Source of the DNA: Nitrosomonas sp.
GTDB lineage: Bacteria > Pseudomonadota > Gammaproteobacteria > Burkholderiales > Nitrosomonadaceae
NCBI GenBank assembly: GCA_024281825.1
Contig: JAMWZY010000002.1
Span: 310,001 to 374,000, forward strand
Direction: 5' to 3'
Length of the DNA: 64,000 nucleotides
Below the pieces are notes generated by a model. The model saw nothing but the letters and a program-made list of their open reading frames with translations. It made no database searches and was not told the origin of the DNA. Positions 40,701-49,340 of the stretch are shown here, piece after piece. Position numbers and translations under genes: made by a program. Positions within the stretch are counted from its first letter, which is position 1; each line of letters opens with the position of its first letter.

Positions 40701-41354
40701 ATGATTACTTTCAAAAATGTCTCCAAGCGCTATCCCAACGGGTATATCGCACTCAATAATATCAATTTGTCGATTAACGTGGGGGAAATGGTGTTTCTGA
40801 CAGGCCATTCAGGCGCGGGTAAAAGCACCTTATTGAAATCAATTGCTGCAATAGAGCGCCCAACGTCAGGAATTATTACGATTAGCGGACAAAATATTGC
40901 ACAACTCAAATCCAGCGCAATTCCTTTTCTACGCCGTAAAATCGGTATCGTATTTCAAGACCACAAACTACTTTTTGATCGTAGTATTTTTGATAACATT
41001 TTATTACCGCTACAAATCAGTAACTTTGATACTCAAACGGCAGCCAGTCGTGTACGTGCCGCATTAGACAAAGTTGGTTTGCTAAAAAAAGAAAAGGCTA
41101 TGCCTATCACGCTATCCGGTGGCGAAAGGCAACGTTTATGCATCGCGCGAGCCATCGTTCATCGTCCTGCCATACTAATAGCCGATGAGCCAACGGGAAA
41201 TTTAGATATTGCCTATGCACGCGACATCATGGCGATGTTTACATCATTTAACCAAGTTGGTGTAACCGTGATCATTTCAACACATGATGCTTCTTTGCTA
41301 GAAAATACGCAGCATCGTATTTTGTCGCTAGCACAAGGAAGTTTACTAGCATGA
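40701..41354 (+). CDS. ftsE: cell division ABC ATPase FtsE
   Basis: This 217-residue ATPase has Walker A GHSGAGKSTLL, a Q-loop in VFQDHKLL, signature LSGGERQRL and Walker B ILIADEPTGNLD. With FtsX it activates periplasmic amidase regulators at the septum. It overlaps ftsX by 4 bp (ATGA). Confidence 0.95.
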   Translation: MITFKNVSKRYPNGYIALNNINLSINVGEMVFLTGHSGAGKSTLLKSIAAIERPTSGIITISGQNIAQLKSSAIPFLRRKIGIVFQDHKLLFDRSIFDNILLPLQISNFDTQTAASRVRAALDKVGLLKKEKAMPITLSGGERQRLCIARAIVHRPAILIADEPTGNLDIAYARDIMAMFTSFNQVGVTVIISTHDASLLENTQHRILSLAQGSLLA

Positions 41355-42259
41355 TTCGTGTCTGGCTGGCCCAACATTGGTTTGTTTTTATGGCAACATT
41401 CAAGCGATTGCTTGCGACGCCAATTACTTCACTATTGAGTGTCATCATCATGGGGGTCGCGCTCAGTGTGCCTGTAAGCATTTACGTGTTAGTCGAAAAC
41501 TTACAAGCCATTGCGAACGAAAGAAATAGCCCGCAAATGAGTATTTTTCTAAGAAATGACGCCAAACAAGCTGATGTTGATAGAATCAGGCAAGATTTAG
41601 AGCAAAATCCACAGATCATAGAGCTTGAATTCGTCACAAAGGATGTTGCCTTGCAACAGCTTCTAGAAAAAAGTGAATTGCCGGATATCGCAATGAATTT
41701 ACCGCGTAATCCGCTACCCGATGCTTTTGTGATTACTCTTAACGAAAATGCTTTAGAAAACTTAAAGCAATTACAAGAAGATCTAAAAGGCAAGCCAGAA
41801 ATAAAGTATGTTCAATTTGACTCCGCGTGGATCGAGCGATTCAGCGCATTGCTTGAGCTAGGCCATTCAATCATTTTAATGATTACTATGATTTCCAGCA
41901 TTGCAATCATAGCGGTAATGTTTAATACCATTCGCCTACAAATAGCCACCAAACATGATGAAATAGAAATATCCAAACTGATTGGTGCAACTGACTCATT
42001 CATCAGGCGCCCTTTTCTTTATTTCGGTGCGCTGCAAGGACTCGCAGCGGGCGCAATTGCTTGGTTAATCGTATTATTATTAATCCATTTAATAAATGAG
42101 CAATTGATAGTGTTCTTACGTTTCTATGAAATGGAGTTTTTACTGGGATCACTCTCTACAGAAAATGGCTTGAGCTTGTTATTTTTTTCAACCTGGCTAG
42201 GTTGGCTTGGTGCACGATTATCTGTATCAAATCACCTATGGCGGATAGAACCCCAATAA
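41351..42259 (+). CDS. ftsX: cell division protein FtsX
   Basis: This 302-residue membrane partner of FtsE has four membrane helices (about residues 22-45, 170-195, 220-245 and 270-290) and a periplasmic loop of about 120 residues between the first two. It is translationally coupled to ftsE. The ftsY-ftsE-ftsX-rpoH order matches E. coli. Confidence 0.94.
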   Translation: MIRVWLAQHWFVFMATFKRLLATPITSLLSVIIMGVALSVPVSIYVLVENLQAIANERNSPQMSIFLRNDAKQADVDRIRQDLEQNPQIIELEFVTKDVALQQLLEKSELPDIAMNLPRNPLPDAFVITLNENALENLKQLQEDLKGKPEIKYVQFDSAWIERFSALLELGHSIILMITMISSIAIIAVMFNTIRLQIATKHDEIEISKLIGATDSFIRRPFLYFGALQGLAAGAIAWLIVLLLIHLINEQLIVFLRFYEMEFLLGSLSTENGLSLLFFSTWLGWLGARLSVSNHLWRIEPQ

Positions 42260-42289
42260 CCAAGATTCTTAACGAAACTTTCTAAAAAA

Positions 42290-42317
42290 TTAGCACTCTC
42301 ATAACAGAGAGTGCTAA
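42290..42317 (+). promoter_or_regulatory. CIRCE-like operator upstream of rpoH
   Basis: The sequence is TTAGCACTC-N10-GAGTGCTAA. Arms are identical to the CIRCE consensus bound by the HrcA repressor, although the classic spacing is N9. The arms can also be read as 10 bp with N8. The end is 46 bp before the rpoH ATG, where an operator over the promoter or 5' leader would act. HrcA itself is not in the window. Confidence 0.85.
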
Positions 42318-42363
42318 CATAAACTATCAATAACGATTTTGTGTAAATAGGGAGATTATCATA

Positions 42364-43218
42364 ATGACGAATGCTTTAGCATTGCCGGAAATGAGTGGCA
42401 GCATTGAAAGCTATATTCAGTCGACTAATGCTTTTCCTATCTTGTCTCAAGAAGAGGAAACAAAACTAGCTCGGCTTTTGTGGAATCATGATGATATTAA
42501 GGCTGCACAAAAGTTAATTTTGTCACATTTACGTTTTGTGATTGCCATTGCACGTGGTTACAAAGGATATGGCCTGCCTCAGGCAGATTTAATTCAAGAG
42601 GGAAATGTCGGCTTGATGAAAGCAGTTAAACGCTTTGATCCTGAACGAGGCGTTCGTTTAGTATCATTCGCTGTGCACTGGATTAAAGCTGAGATTCATG
42701 AATTCATCATGCGTAACTGGCGATTAGTAAAAATAGCGACCACTAAACAACAACGTAAATTATTTTTTAATTTACGCAGTATGAAAAAAGGCCTCGATTC
42801 AATGAATCCGCAAGAAGTGAATGAAATGGCCGAGCAACTCGGAGTTAAATCAGAAGAAGTGATTGAAATGGAAAAGCGGTTCAATGGCTCAGATATTTCA
42901 TTAGAGCCACTGTCCGATGAAGCGGATGATGATGCTACTTTCAGTCCTATTCATTATTTAACAGACGAATTAGAGCCCTCTGGCATTCTGGAAGAAGAAC
43001 AACTTACGGTGATGCGTGAATCAGGGTTACAGAAATCCCTCGGGTATTTAGATGACCGAAGCCGGCGAATTATTGAAGCCAGGTGGTTGAGGGAAAAAGA
43101 AGATGCAGTGACATTACAAGATCTTGCTGAGGAACTTGGAGTATCGGCAGAACGTGTTCGCCAAATTGAAGCGAAAGCATTACAAAAAATGCGTATCACG
43201 ATGTCAGCAAACGCTTAA
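42364..43218 (+). CDS. rpoH: heat-shock sigma factor sigma-32
   Basis: This 284-residue sigma-70 family factor of the RpoH group has region 2 (GYKGYGLPQADLIQEGNVGLMKAVKRFDPERG), the RpoH box region (TKQQRKLFFNLRSMKK) and region 4 with the HTH ELGVSAERVRQIE. It directs chaperone and protease genes. A GGGAGA ribosome site precedes the ATG. The CIRCE-like site in front suggests repression by HrcA in addition to any thermosensor control. Confidence 0.95.
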   Translation: MTNALALPEMSGSIESYIQSTNAFPILSQEEETKLARLLWNHDDIKAAQKLILSHLRFVIAIARGYKGYGLPQADLIQEGNVGLMKAVKRFDPERGVRLVSFAVHWIKAEIHEFIMRNWRLVKIATTKQQRKLFFNLRSMKKGLDSMNPQEVNEMAEQLGVKSEEVIEMEKRFNGSDISLEPLSDEADDDATFSPIHYLTDELEPSGILEEEQLTVMRESGLQKSLGYLDDRSRRIIEARWLREKEDAVTLQDLAEELGVSAERVRQIEAKALQKMRITMSANA

Positions 43219-43234
43219 CAGAAAAATTACAGCT

Positions 43235-43281
43235 AAAAAATAACCTGTTTGTTGATACCAATTCGGAACAGGTTATTTTTT
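43235..43281. terminator. strong terminator after rpoH
   Basis: Perfect 15-bp arms (AAAAAATAACCTGTT with AACAGGTTATTTTTT) enclose a 17-nt loop, 17 nt after the rpoH stop. The T tract on the plus strand and A tract on the other make it potentially bidirectional. Confidence 0.85.
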
Positions 43282-43366
43282 GTTCAATACAAGAAAGAAG
43301 TACCGAGAAGTGATCATAATCATACCGAATTGAATCAGATGATTGATAAAAATCAGTGCGCCCAAT

Positions 43367-43981
43367 CTATTGGATTGATGGATCTGACTTGCCCTTAGTA
43401 ATCTTTGTTTGATCGGAAACAAAGTTGCCAAAACTGAATCCACGATCAATACGAGCAAGTTCGCCAGCAACTTTCAACGAGAGATTGGTAACTGACTGTT
43501 CCGAGAAAATGACCTGGCGCATTAAAGTTTCTGCATATACCTGTTTATCTTTGTATTGGCTATAAAAAGCGAAGGTTAATGCAGCGATTCCGGTAACTGT
43601 GGTTTGCACGACTGCCGATTTAATCCACTCCATTTCGCCCAGTCGATTCTTAAAAATTATACCTAAAGAAGGCCACAGCAGAACACAGACCGCTGCAATG
43701 CCGGAGAGCCAGAAAAATATCTTATTCAGCAGCGCATAAGATTTTGCTTTGATGTAAATATCGTAAACCAGCAAAAATTTTTGTTCCGCTTGTTGTTTAT
43801 TCTCAGTTGATGCCTGTTTTTTCACAGACTCGGCATATCTCACCAGCAAAGAAGCACTGGTTTGATTTGAAGAATAAAAAGAATCATCTGAGTCTTCCAT
43901 CGCCGCGACTTGTACAGAAAGCAACAAAAGAAATATCCCAATGAACCCCAAAAAATACCCCCGAATCGACTGATCAATCAT
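43367..43981 (-). CDS. hypothetical membrane protein with two central helices
   Basis: This 204-residue protein of unknown family has an N-terminal signal or membrane segment (about residues 9-27), a helical stretch, two adjacent membrane helices (about 86-110 and 122-142) and a helical C-terminus. The paired helices flanked by amphipathic helices loosely resemble SLATT-type 2TM proteins, but no diagnostic motif supports this. It stands alone between the rpoH terminator and mobile-element remnants. Confidence 0.6.
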   Translation of the reverse strand: MIDQSIRGYFLGFIGIFLLLLSVQVAAMEDSDDSFYSSNQTSASLLVRYAESVKKQASTENKQQAEQKFLLVYDIYIKAKSYALLNKIFFWLSGIAAVCVLLWPSLGIIFKNRLGEMEWIKSAVVQTTVTGIAALTFAFYSQYKDKQVYAETLMRQVIFSEQSVTNLSLKVAGELARIDRGFSFGNFVSDQTKITKGKSDPSIQ

Positions 43982-44243
43982 ACTATGTCTCTCCTCTGCT
44001 CTCTAAGGATTTAGTCGTAGAAATACTGCTGATTATGACGGCCTTTAGGAGATCTCTCTCTTATTGAAAAACTATTTGATATTTATGGCACATAGTCAGT
44101 TATATCAGGAGGGTGATTTTCTGACAAACAATATTTCTTATGACAAAACCACTACTCTTCCTAAGGTCTATTGACATTTCACATTTTCTAAAAAATAACT
44201 GAGGTATAACAATTTTAGCCGGTTAGAACCTAAGGAGTTTTCT

Positions 44244-44369
44244 ATGCAATCGGTAGATATTTTTGAAGCAAAAACAAAACCTTCTAAGTTTTTGAAATTT
44301 AGTGAGCCTATTAAGGCTACAAATCACAGAAAAAGAGTTGCGGTAATTTGTCCGAATCACGCCCCTTGA
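44244..44369 (+). pseudogene. truncated Phd/YefM-type antitoxin remnant
   Basis: A 41-residue frame begins MQSVDIFEAKTKPSKFLKF, close to the Phd/YefM antitoxin start (IFEAKTKLSKLL), with a TAAGGAG ribosome site 6 nt upstream. It then departs from the family, recovering only RKRVAVICP in place of the usual GKPVAKLVP segment, and stops early. No toxin follows. Confidence 0.6.
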
Positions 44370-44379
44370 TCAGGAACAA

Positions 44380-44640
44380 GTGAAGCGGGATATTAAAGCA
44401 CTCAGTAAGGTAGATAAGCAAGACGACACTATCGACATGGGCGATTACACCAGTAAATCCCACCCCATGGCGATTGTGCAAAATACGGATTACCGAAAGT
44501 ATTACCGTTTGCCCGATAATCAGCGTTTTGAGTACTGCCAGCGTGAGGGCGCGATTAAAGGCAGAGAAAGAACGCATCAGGGAAAAGCCTACAATGGAAA
44601 AACTCCTAGGGAGGCTTTGCTCAGTAGCAAATCAGTTTAG
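44380..44640 (+). pseudogene. probable 3' remnant of an IS transposase
   Basis: The 86-codon frame ends with ERTHQGKAYNGKTPREALL, close to the C-terminus of IS481/IS3-type integrase-core transposases (RTHQGK..GRTP). The preceding part has no recognisable catalytic DDE residues and may be another fragment. A transposon end-like repeat follows at 44661. Confidence 0.4.
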
Positions 44641-44660
44641 AACAGGAAAAACCCCAATCA

Positions 44661-44695
44661 AACCTAATCTGACAGATATCCAGTCAAATTAGGTT
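44661..44695. repeat. inverted repeat after the transposase remnant
   Basis: AACCTAATCTGAC and GTCAAATTAGGTT pair with one mismatch across 9 nt. Read inward from 44674 the left arm starts TGTCAGATTAGG, a TGT start like many IS481-type ends. It could be an IS end, two abutting ends or a simple terminator stem. Confidence 0.4.
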
Positions 44696-44724
44696 ATCGT
44701 ACGATCTGATCTGAGGTAGTGCAT

Positions 44725-45114
44725 ATGGATACTTGTCTCAAAACGTCAACAGACCCTAGTAAAATACCACTATTTTATGTAACTCGCACAGGAGGCTCCG
44801 TCGTGTTACTTGGAGAGTTTATGTTTTTAGTTGCTACATTAACGGCACCTTTCATGGCATGGAATCTTGTTTGCCCTAGTCGCGGAAAAGGTGAGTGGGA
44901 CATTCAAATCACGCAACATGAAGTTGTTTGGCAATCTCTAGAAAATGTTGGCGAAAAGATTTTAAACCTCCTAATCTCTGAAATATCAATAATCATCTGC
45001 GAGTCGTTCAAAAATACTGATGTCGGCAACTACTATTACGGGGAGCTGCCTCCAAGGTTGTGCATGCCCAGGATTACAACCACCACGGACTCCAGATCTG
45101 AAATGCTTACTTGA
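44725..45114 (+). CDS. hypothetical protein
   Basis: This is a 129-residue frame with a GAGG site 8 nt before ATG 44725 and one hydrophobic stretch (about residues 25-46). No family is recognised. It ends 14 bp before the preferred start of the GGDEF-EAL gene, so it could be a leader gene or chance frame among remnants. Confidence 0.35.
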   Translation: MDTCLKTSTDPSKIPLFYVTRTGGSVVLLGEFMFLVATLTAPFMAWNLVCPSRGKGEWDIQITQHEVVWQSLENVGEKILNLLISEISIIICESFKNTDVGNYYYGELPPRLCMPRITTTTDSRSEMLT

Positions 45115-45128
45115 CTGAGGAACTCGCT

Positions 45129-46829
45129 ATGAAGAAGAAACCGATTCCCGCTGCATCGTCATTCTTTCGTCAGATGATCGATTTGGTGCCTCATTTCATC
45201 TTCGCGAAGGATACCGATGGACGTTACATTTTGGCCAATGAAGCAGTGGCCAAGGTATATGGAATTCCCGCCGAGCAGATTTGTCAGATGCGCGACGCAG
45301 ACTTCGCACCCAACGCCGAAGAAGCTGCGGGTTTCCGCCGCGACGATCTGGAAGTGCTTCGGACAGGGAAAATCAAACACATCAATGAGGTGATTACGGA
45401 TTACGACGGCAATGTTCGCGAGTTGATGACTACGAAGGTTCCGTTCAATAGCCCTGAGACGGGACCGGGCGTGCTCGGCATCTGCATCGACGTCACCGAA
45501 CGCAACGCTGCACTTCGAAAGATCGCCTATTTGGCAGAACACTGCCACTTGACGGGACTTCCAAACCGTTCTCAGCTCGTCGTGTTTCTCGAAGAATCCA
45601 TTCGGGATGGCGAGCCCTATGCACTGCTTTTCGTCGATCTTGATAACTTCAAGAACATCAACGACTCTCTCGGGCACAAAGTGGGAGATGCCTTTCTCAA
45701 ATACATCTCGGCTCGATTTGAACAAGCCCGCGACCCGAAAGACTTCGTGTGTCGATTCGGTGGAGACGAGTTCATCTTCGTGCTTCGTAATACGAGCACC
45801 GATGCGGTCAGCGCGTTTTCCTCAAAACTCCTGTGCATCGCGGCAGAACCGGTCACGATCGAAGGAATGACGCTGGCAAGTTCGTGCAGTATCGGCATCG
45901 CACAGTCGCCAGAGCACGGGACGACTAAGAATGTACTCATGAAGCACGCCGACGCAGCGCTTTACAAGGCGAAGGCTCGGGGACGAAACACGTTTCAATG
46001 GTACTCGGAAGAACTGCAACATGCGGCGGATCGACGACTGTTCATCTACAATGGACTTCAGGCCGCAGTGCGCAATGCCGAGCTAGAATTGTACGTTCAG
46101 CCCATTGTTGATGCTCAATCGGGCGTCTACGCCTCTGCTGAGGCACTGCTTCGATGGCGCTCTCGCGAGCTCGGCCCCATTCCTCCGGACGAGTTCATCC
46201 CATTGGCGGAAGAAACAGGTCTCATTGGCATGATCGGTAATTGGGTGATTGAAGAAGCATGTCGGGTGCAGCGAGCTTGGCTCGACCGGGGTATCGACCT
46301 TCACCTTAGCATTAATGTTTCTGCGCGGCAATTGCTCGAGCCTGGTTTTGAATGCTACTTTCGAGAGGCTTGCCGCGTGGCTGGCGTGCCACCAGAGAAA
46401 ATTGGTGTGGAGATCACCGAAGGTGTTTTGCTGGGTGACGTTGAATCGGCGTGCAGCGTGTTATCTTCTCTCGCTGATAGCGGCGTAACGGTCTCGGTGG
46501 ATGACTTTGGTGTGGGTTATTCAAGCTTGAACTATCTGCGAAAGTTGCCACTCACGTTTCTGAAGATCGATCGATCATTCGTCAAGGATTGCGTAGAAAA
46601 CCCTGACGATGCGACTCTCGTTCGCACGATCATCATGTTGGCCAAGAACTTGAGGTTACGAGTCGTGGCCGAAGGTGTGGAGACTGAGGCGCAGATAAGC
46701 TTCTTGCGTGCAGAAGGCGCTGATCTTTTCCAAGGATATCTGTTCGCGAAACCAATGCCTTCTGACGATATCGCAGTGTGCCTAGAAGATGTGCAAACCA
46801 AGCCGAAACACGTACTACAAATTCGCTGA
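45129..46829 (+). CDS. PAS-GGDEF-EAL cyclic di-GMP signalling protein
   Basis: This 566-residue protein has a PAS sensor (about residues 12-125), a GGDEF domain (about 130-295, intact CRFGGDEF motif) and an EAL domain (about 305-555; AEALLRW, EITEG, DDFGVGYSS, EGVETE). The diguanylate cyclase inhibitory RxxD motif before GGDEF is not conserved (DPKD). Both active sites look complete, so it may make or break cyclic di-GMP. No membrane segment. Start 45129 follows a GAGGAA site; Met at 45111 is possible. GC is clearly higher than neighbours, with many G/C-ending codons, suggesting transfer. Confidence 0.92.
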   Translation: MKKKPIPAASSFFRQMIDLVPHFIFAKDTDGRYILANEAVAKVYGIPAEQICQMRDADFAPNAEEAAGFRRDDLEVLRTGKIKHINEVITDYDGNVRELMTTKVPFNSPETGPGVLGICIDVTERNAALRKIAYLAEHCHLTGLPNRSQLVVFLEESIRDGEPYALLFVDLDNFKNINDSLGHKVGDAFLKYISARFEQARDPKDFVCRFGGDEFIFVLRNTSTDAVSAFSSKLLCIAAEPVTIEGMTLASSCSIGIAQSPEHGTTKNVLMKHADAALYKAKARGRNTFQWYSEELQHAADRRLFIYNGLQAAVRNAELELYVQPIVDAQSGVYASAEALLRWRSRELGPIPPDEFIPLAEETGLIGMIGNWVIEEACRVQRAWLDRGIDLHLSINVSARQLLEPGFECYFREACRVAGVPPEKIGVEITEGVLLGDVESACSVLSSLADSGVTVSVDDFGVGYSSLNYLRKLPLTFLKIDRSFVKDCVENPDDATLVRTIIMLAKNLRLRVVAEGVETEAQISFLRAEGADLFQGYLFAKPMPSDDIAVCLEDVQTKPKHVLQIR

Positions 46830-46906
46830 TAGTTTGTGATGGGAATAACACAAGTCTGACAAAACTAGTAGACCAGTAGTATGGAAATATTACTTGAGCT
46901 ATTGTT

Positions 46907-46956
46907 TTTTATGGTGCCGACACCAAGAATCGAACTCGGGACCTTCTGATTACAAA
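46907..46956. repeat. left attachment repeat (tRNA-Thr 3' half)
   Basis: A 50-bp sequence identical to 56352-56401. On the minus strand it reads from the anticodon loop (TTTGTAATCAG) through the T arm to TGTCGGC-A-CCA. The 5' half of the tRNA is absent on the right side, so this is not a working tRNA gene. Confidence 0.9.
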
Positions 46957-47076
46957 TTCTAAAATATACTGTTTTACGTTGTTTTAATATTTTTGAATAA
47001 CCATTAATGTCAATGTTTTGTATTGATTTTATCTATTAATTTGTTTTAAACTCTTACCCATAGTTTTACGCCTACT

Positions 47077-47095
47077 GTCTACATAGTGTCTACAT
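47077..47095. repeat. GTCTACAT direct repeat upstream of integrase
   Basis: Two GTCTACAT copies 11 bp apart lie just before the integrase gene; the same 19-bp unit occurs at 56294-56312 near the other end. A near-palindromic GTAGAC/GTCTAC pair follows at 47167-47183, inside the integrase start. These may be arm-type integrase or excisionase sites. Confidence 0.65.
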
Positions 47096-47123
47096 GGCGT
47101 TTAAATGAAAGGAGATTGAAGCA

Positions 47124-48395
47124 ATGACCACACCCCACACGCCTCCACAAAAAATTACAAAATCCCATGTAGACAAATTGTCTACACCAGAAACTGGCCA
47201 AGCCTTTGTACGTGACACTGAACTCAAAGGTTTTGCCGTACGTGTAACTTCTTCCGGCGCAAAATCATTTATTCTCGAAAAGAGAATTGATGGCAAAGTG
47301 AAACGATTGACTCTTGGCCGCTATCCAGAATTAACTGTCGAGCAAGCCAGAAAAGAAGCCCATAAACTACTGGGTCATATTGCAATGGGTCGCAACCCTC
47401 CTGCCGAAAAGAAATACGAAGCACTGCAAGGCACCACGCTAGAGCAAGCATTTAATGATTTCATCGCCGTTAGAAAAAAACTTAAAGCCCGCACTCTCTA
47501 TGATTATCAGCGCATCATGAAAACTGTGTTTACTGATTGGCAGAACAAAGCCATGCTGGAAATTGGCAAAGACATGGTTGCCAAACGTCACAGCAAAATC
47601 GGCTCTGAAAGAGGCGAAGCTTATGCCAATCTATCCATGCGCTTTTTACGCGCCCTGTTCAACTTTGCCATTGCACAATATGAAGACGGCAACGGCAATT
47701 CTATCTTGCGAGAAAATCCGGTAACCCGGCTCACACAAACCCGAGCATGGTATCGGGTAGATCGCCGCCAAACTGTTATCAAGCCTCATGAAATAGAACC
47801 TTGGTTCCAAGCAATCATGAACTTAAAAAATGATCCGCTCAGCCAAAATCGCGAAGCCATTCGGGATTATTTATTGTTGGTACTTTTTACCGGATTAAGG
47901 CGGGAAGAAGCCGCCAGTATGACCTGGAATAATGTGGATCTACAAGCAAAGACCCTGAAAGTAACCGATACAAAAAACCATCTGGATCACACCCTGCCCT
48001 TATCTGATTTTCTTTACGACTTGTTACAGCAAAGAAAAAATAGCGCGACCAATGAATATGTATTCCAGAGAGCCAGCGGAACCGGATATGTTTCCGAACA
48101 ACGCAAGCAAATGGCCAAAGTAATCAAAGAATCCAGCATTTCATTTACGATCCATGATTTACGCCGCACTTTCTTGACTGTAGCCGAAAGTCTGGATATT
48201 TCAGCCTATGCAGTAAAGCGCCTCGCTAATCACAAAATGAGCAATGACATTACAGCCGGATACATCGTTGCCGATGTGGAACGACTACGACAACCCATAC
48301 AGAAAATTACCGACTATATTCTCAAGTGTGCCGGTTATAAACCGTCAGCGACAGTAACCGACTTTCCTATAAAGAACTTACAGAGCAATACTTAA
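47124..48395 (+). CDS. int: tyrosine recombinase (integrase)
   Basis: This 423-residue phage-type integrase has an N-terminal DUF4102-like arm-binding domain (KITKSHVDKLSTPETG, RLTLGRYPELTVEQARKEA), a core-binding domain (about residues 105-215) and a catalytic domain. The catalytic Arg lies in FTGLRREEA, the HxxR motif in HDLRRTF and the nucleophile Tyr probably in NDITAGYIV. It integrates the element at the 3' end of tRNA-Thr. An AAAGGAGA site precedes the ATG. Confidence 0.95.
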   Translation: MTTPHTPPQKITKSHVDKLSTPETGQAFVRDTELKGFAVRVTSSGAKSFILEKRIDGKVKRLTLGRYPELTVEQARKEAHKLLGHIAMGRNPPAEKKYEALQGTTLEQAFNDFIAVRKKLKARTLYDYQRIMKTVFTDWQNKAMLEIGKDMVAKRHSKIGSERGEAYANLSMRFLRALFNFAIAQYEDGNGNSILRENPVTRLTQTRAWYRVDRRQTVIKPHEIEPWFQAIMNLKNDPLSQNREAIRDYLLLVLFTGLRREEAASMTWNNVDLQAKTLKVTDTKNHLDHTLPLSDFLYDLLQQRKNSATNEYVFQRASGTGYVSEQRKQMAKVIKESSISFTIHDLRRTFLTVAESLDISAYAVKRLANHKMSNDITAGYIVADVERLRQPIQKITDYILKCAGYKPSATVTDFPIKNLQSNT

Positions 48396-48424
48396 AATAT
48401 CCGTCATTGACGGATTAGCAAATT

Positions 48425-48745
48425 ATGTTTACTATTGCTGAAACCGAAACTTTTGAGCGCCTGTGGCCATATTACTGGACAGATCAGGTGCATGATGAAT
48501 TTATAACCTTCATCACAGAAAATCCGGAAGCTGGCGATGTCGTCAAAGGTTCAGGCGGCATGCGCAAAGTACGCTGGAGTCGAACAGGTTCTGGAAAATC
48601 CGGCGGTGTGCGCGTCATTTATTTTAACCGTCTGGTTAATGGCGAAATCTGGTTGGTCTTTATTTATGCAAAAAGTAAACTGGACTCAATCAACGCAAAG
48701 ACTTTAAAGGAAATAAAACATGAAATCGAAAAAACCATTGACTGA
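48425..48745 (+). CDS. RelE/HigB-type toxin
   Basis: This 106-residue protein of the RelE/ParE superfamily has GSGGMRKVRWSRTGSGKSGG, VRVIYFN and LVFIYAKSKLDSI, the usual order for HigB2/RelE toxins that cut mRNA on ribosomes. It overlaps the antitoxin gene by 26 bp, with toxin first as in higBA. It may stabilise the element. Confidence 0.9.
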   Translation: MFTIAETETFERLWPYYWTDQVHDEFITFITENPEAGDVVKGSGGMRKVRWSRTGSGKSGGVRVIYFNRLVNGEIWLVFIYAKSKLDSINAKTLKEIKHEIEKTID

Positions 48746-49028
48746 CGAAGAACTGGAAGCATGGGAAAGCGGCCGGGACTTAGGCGCTGAGCTACTTGAA
48801 TCTGTGTGCCAGATGAAAGCTGGGAAAGGTCGCGTTGTCATGTCGCCCGTCATTTCAGCACGCAAAAAAACGGGACTATCTCAGGCTGAATTCGCCAAAC
48901 TGCTAAACGTATCTGTGCGGACATTGCAAGAATGGGAGCAAGGCCGCCGTCAACCCAGCGGAGCAGCAAAAACACTGATTGCCATTGCCGAACGTCATCC
49001 CAATATTTTGAAGGAAATCGCTGCATAA
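48720..49028 (+). CDS. XRE-family antitoxin (HigA/NadS-like)
   Basis: This is a 102-residue protein. The N-terminal 35 residues probably hold the toxin; a helix-turn-helix (ARKKTGLSQAEFAKLLNVS, VRTLQEWEQGRRQPSGAAK) binds DNA and represses the pair. It is translationally coupled to the upstream toxin gene. Confidence 0.92.
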   Translation: MKSKKPLTDEELEAWESGRDLGAELLESVCQMKAGKGRVVMSPVISARKKTGLSQAEFAKLLNVSVRTLQEWEQGRRQPSGAAKTLIAIAERHPNILKEIAA

Positions 49029-49340
49029 CCTTCATCTCCATTGCCACCGCAAAGCGGCTCGCCCTTGACAGGCTGCCGCCGCCCAAGAAAATATTAACTG
49101 AGGGATTGAGGCACTAGCATTTTTTATATTCCTTCGGTTCCCACACCAAAGCACGTCTGATTCTTCCAGACCAATCCACAAAACCTCAATCCTTCATACT
49201 AAACCGTACTTCGGGCAGCAGCAGCCTGTCAAGGGTGGCAAGTCAATCCAGCAAATCAAATACCAAATACAATGTTCTCAAGTGTGTAGGCCATTAGCCG
49301 TCAATTGAATGTATTCAATTACCACCGCAAATGACCTGCT
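49029..49340. other. non-coding segment of the element
   Basis: These 312 bp between the antitoxin and the 224-residue gene hold no gene. Most of the stretch is the nested inverted repeat listed at 49062-49235. The segment may carry the element's origin or regulatory RNA. Confidence 0.5.
49062..49235. repeat. nested inverted repeats, possible origin or structured RNA
   Basis: Outer 23-bp arms (49062-49084 and 49213-49235; core CCCTTGACAGGCTGC) match at 21 of 23 positions. Inside are GGATTGAGG (near 49103) with CCTCAATCC (near 49184), and a central GTCTG/CAGAC hairpin (49155-49171). The strand can fold into one long stem. It could be an origin for the HUH Rep, a structured RNA or a small insertion. 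Confidence 0.6.

Noticed and set aside
46907..46956. Full tRNA-Thr gene
   Set aside because: Only the part from the anticodon loop to CCA is present; nothing on the right can form the D arm and 5' acceptor strand. The same holds at 56352-56401.
49062..49235. Nested inverted repeat as an integron attC site
   Set aside because: The RYYYAAC/GTTRRRY ends are absent and there is no intI-type integrase or cassette array.
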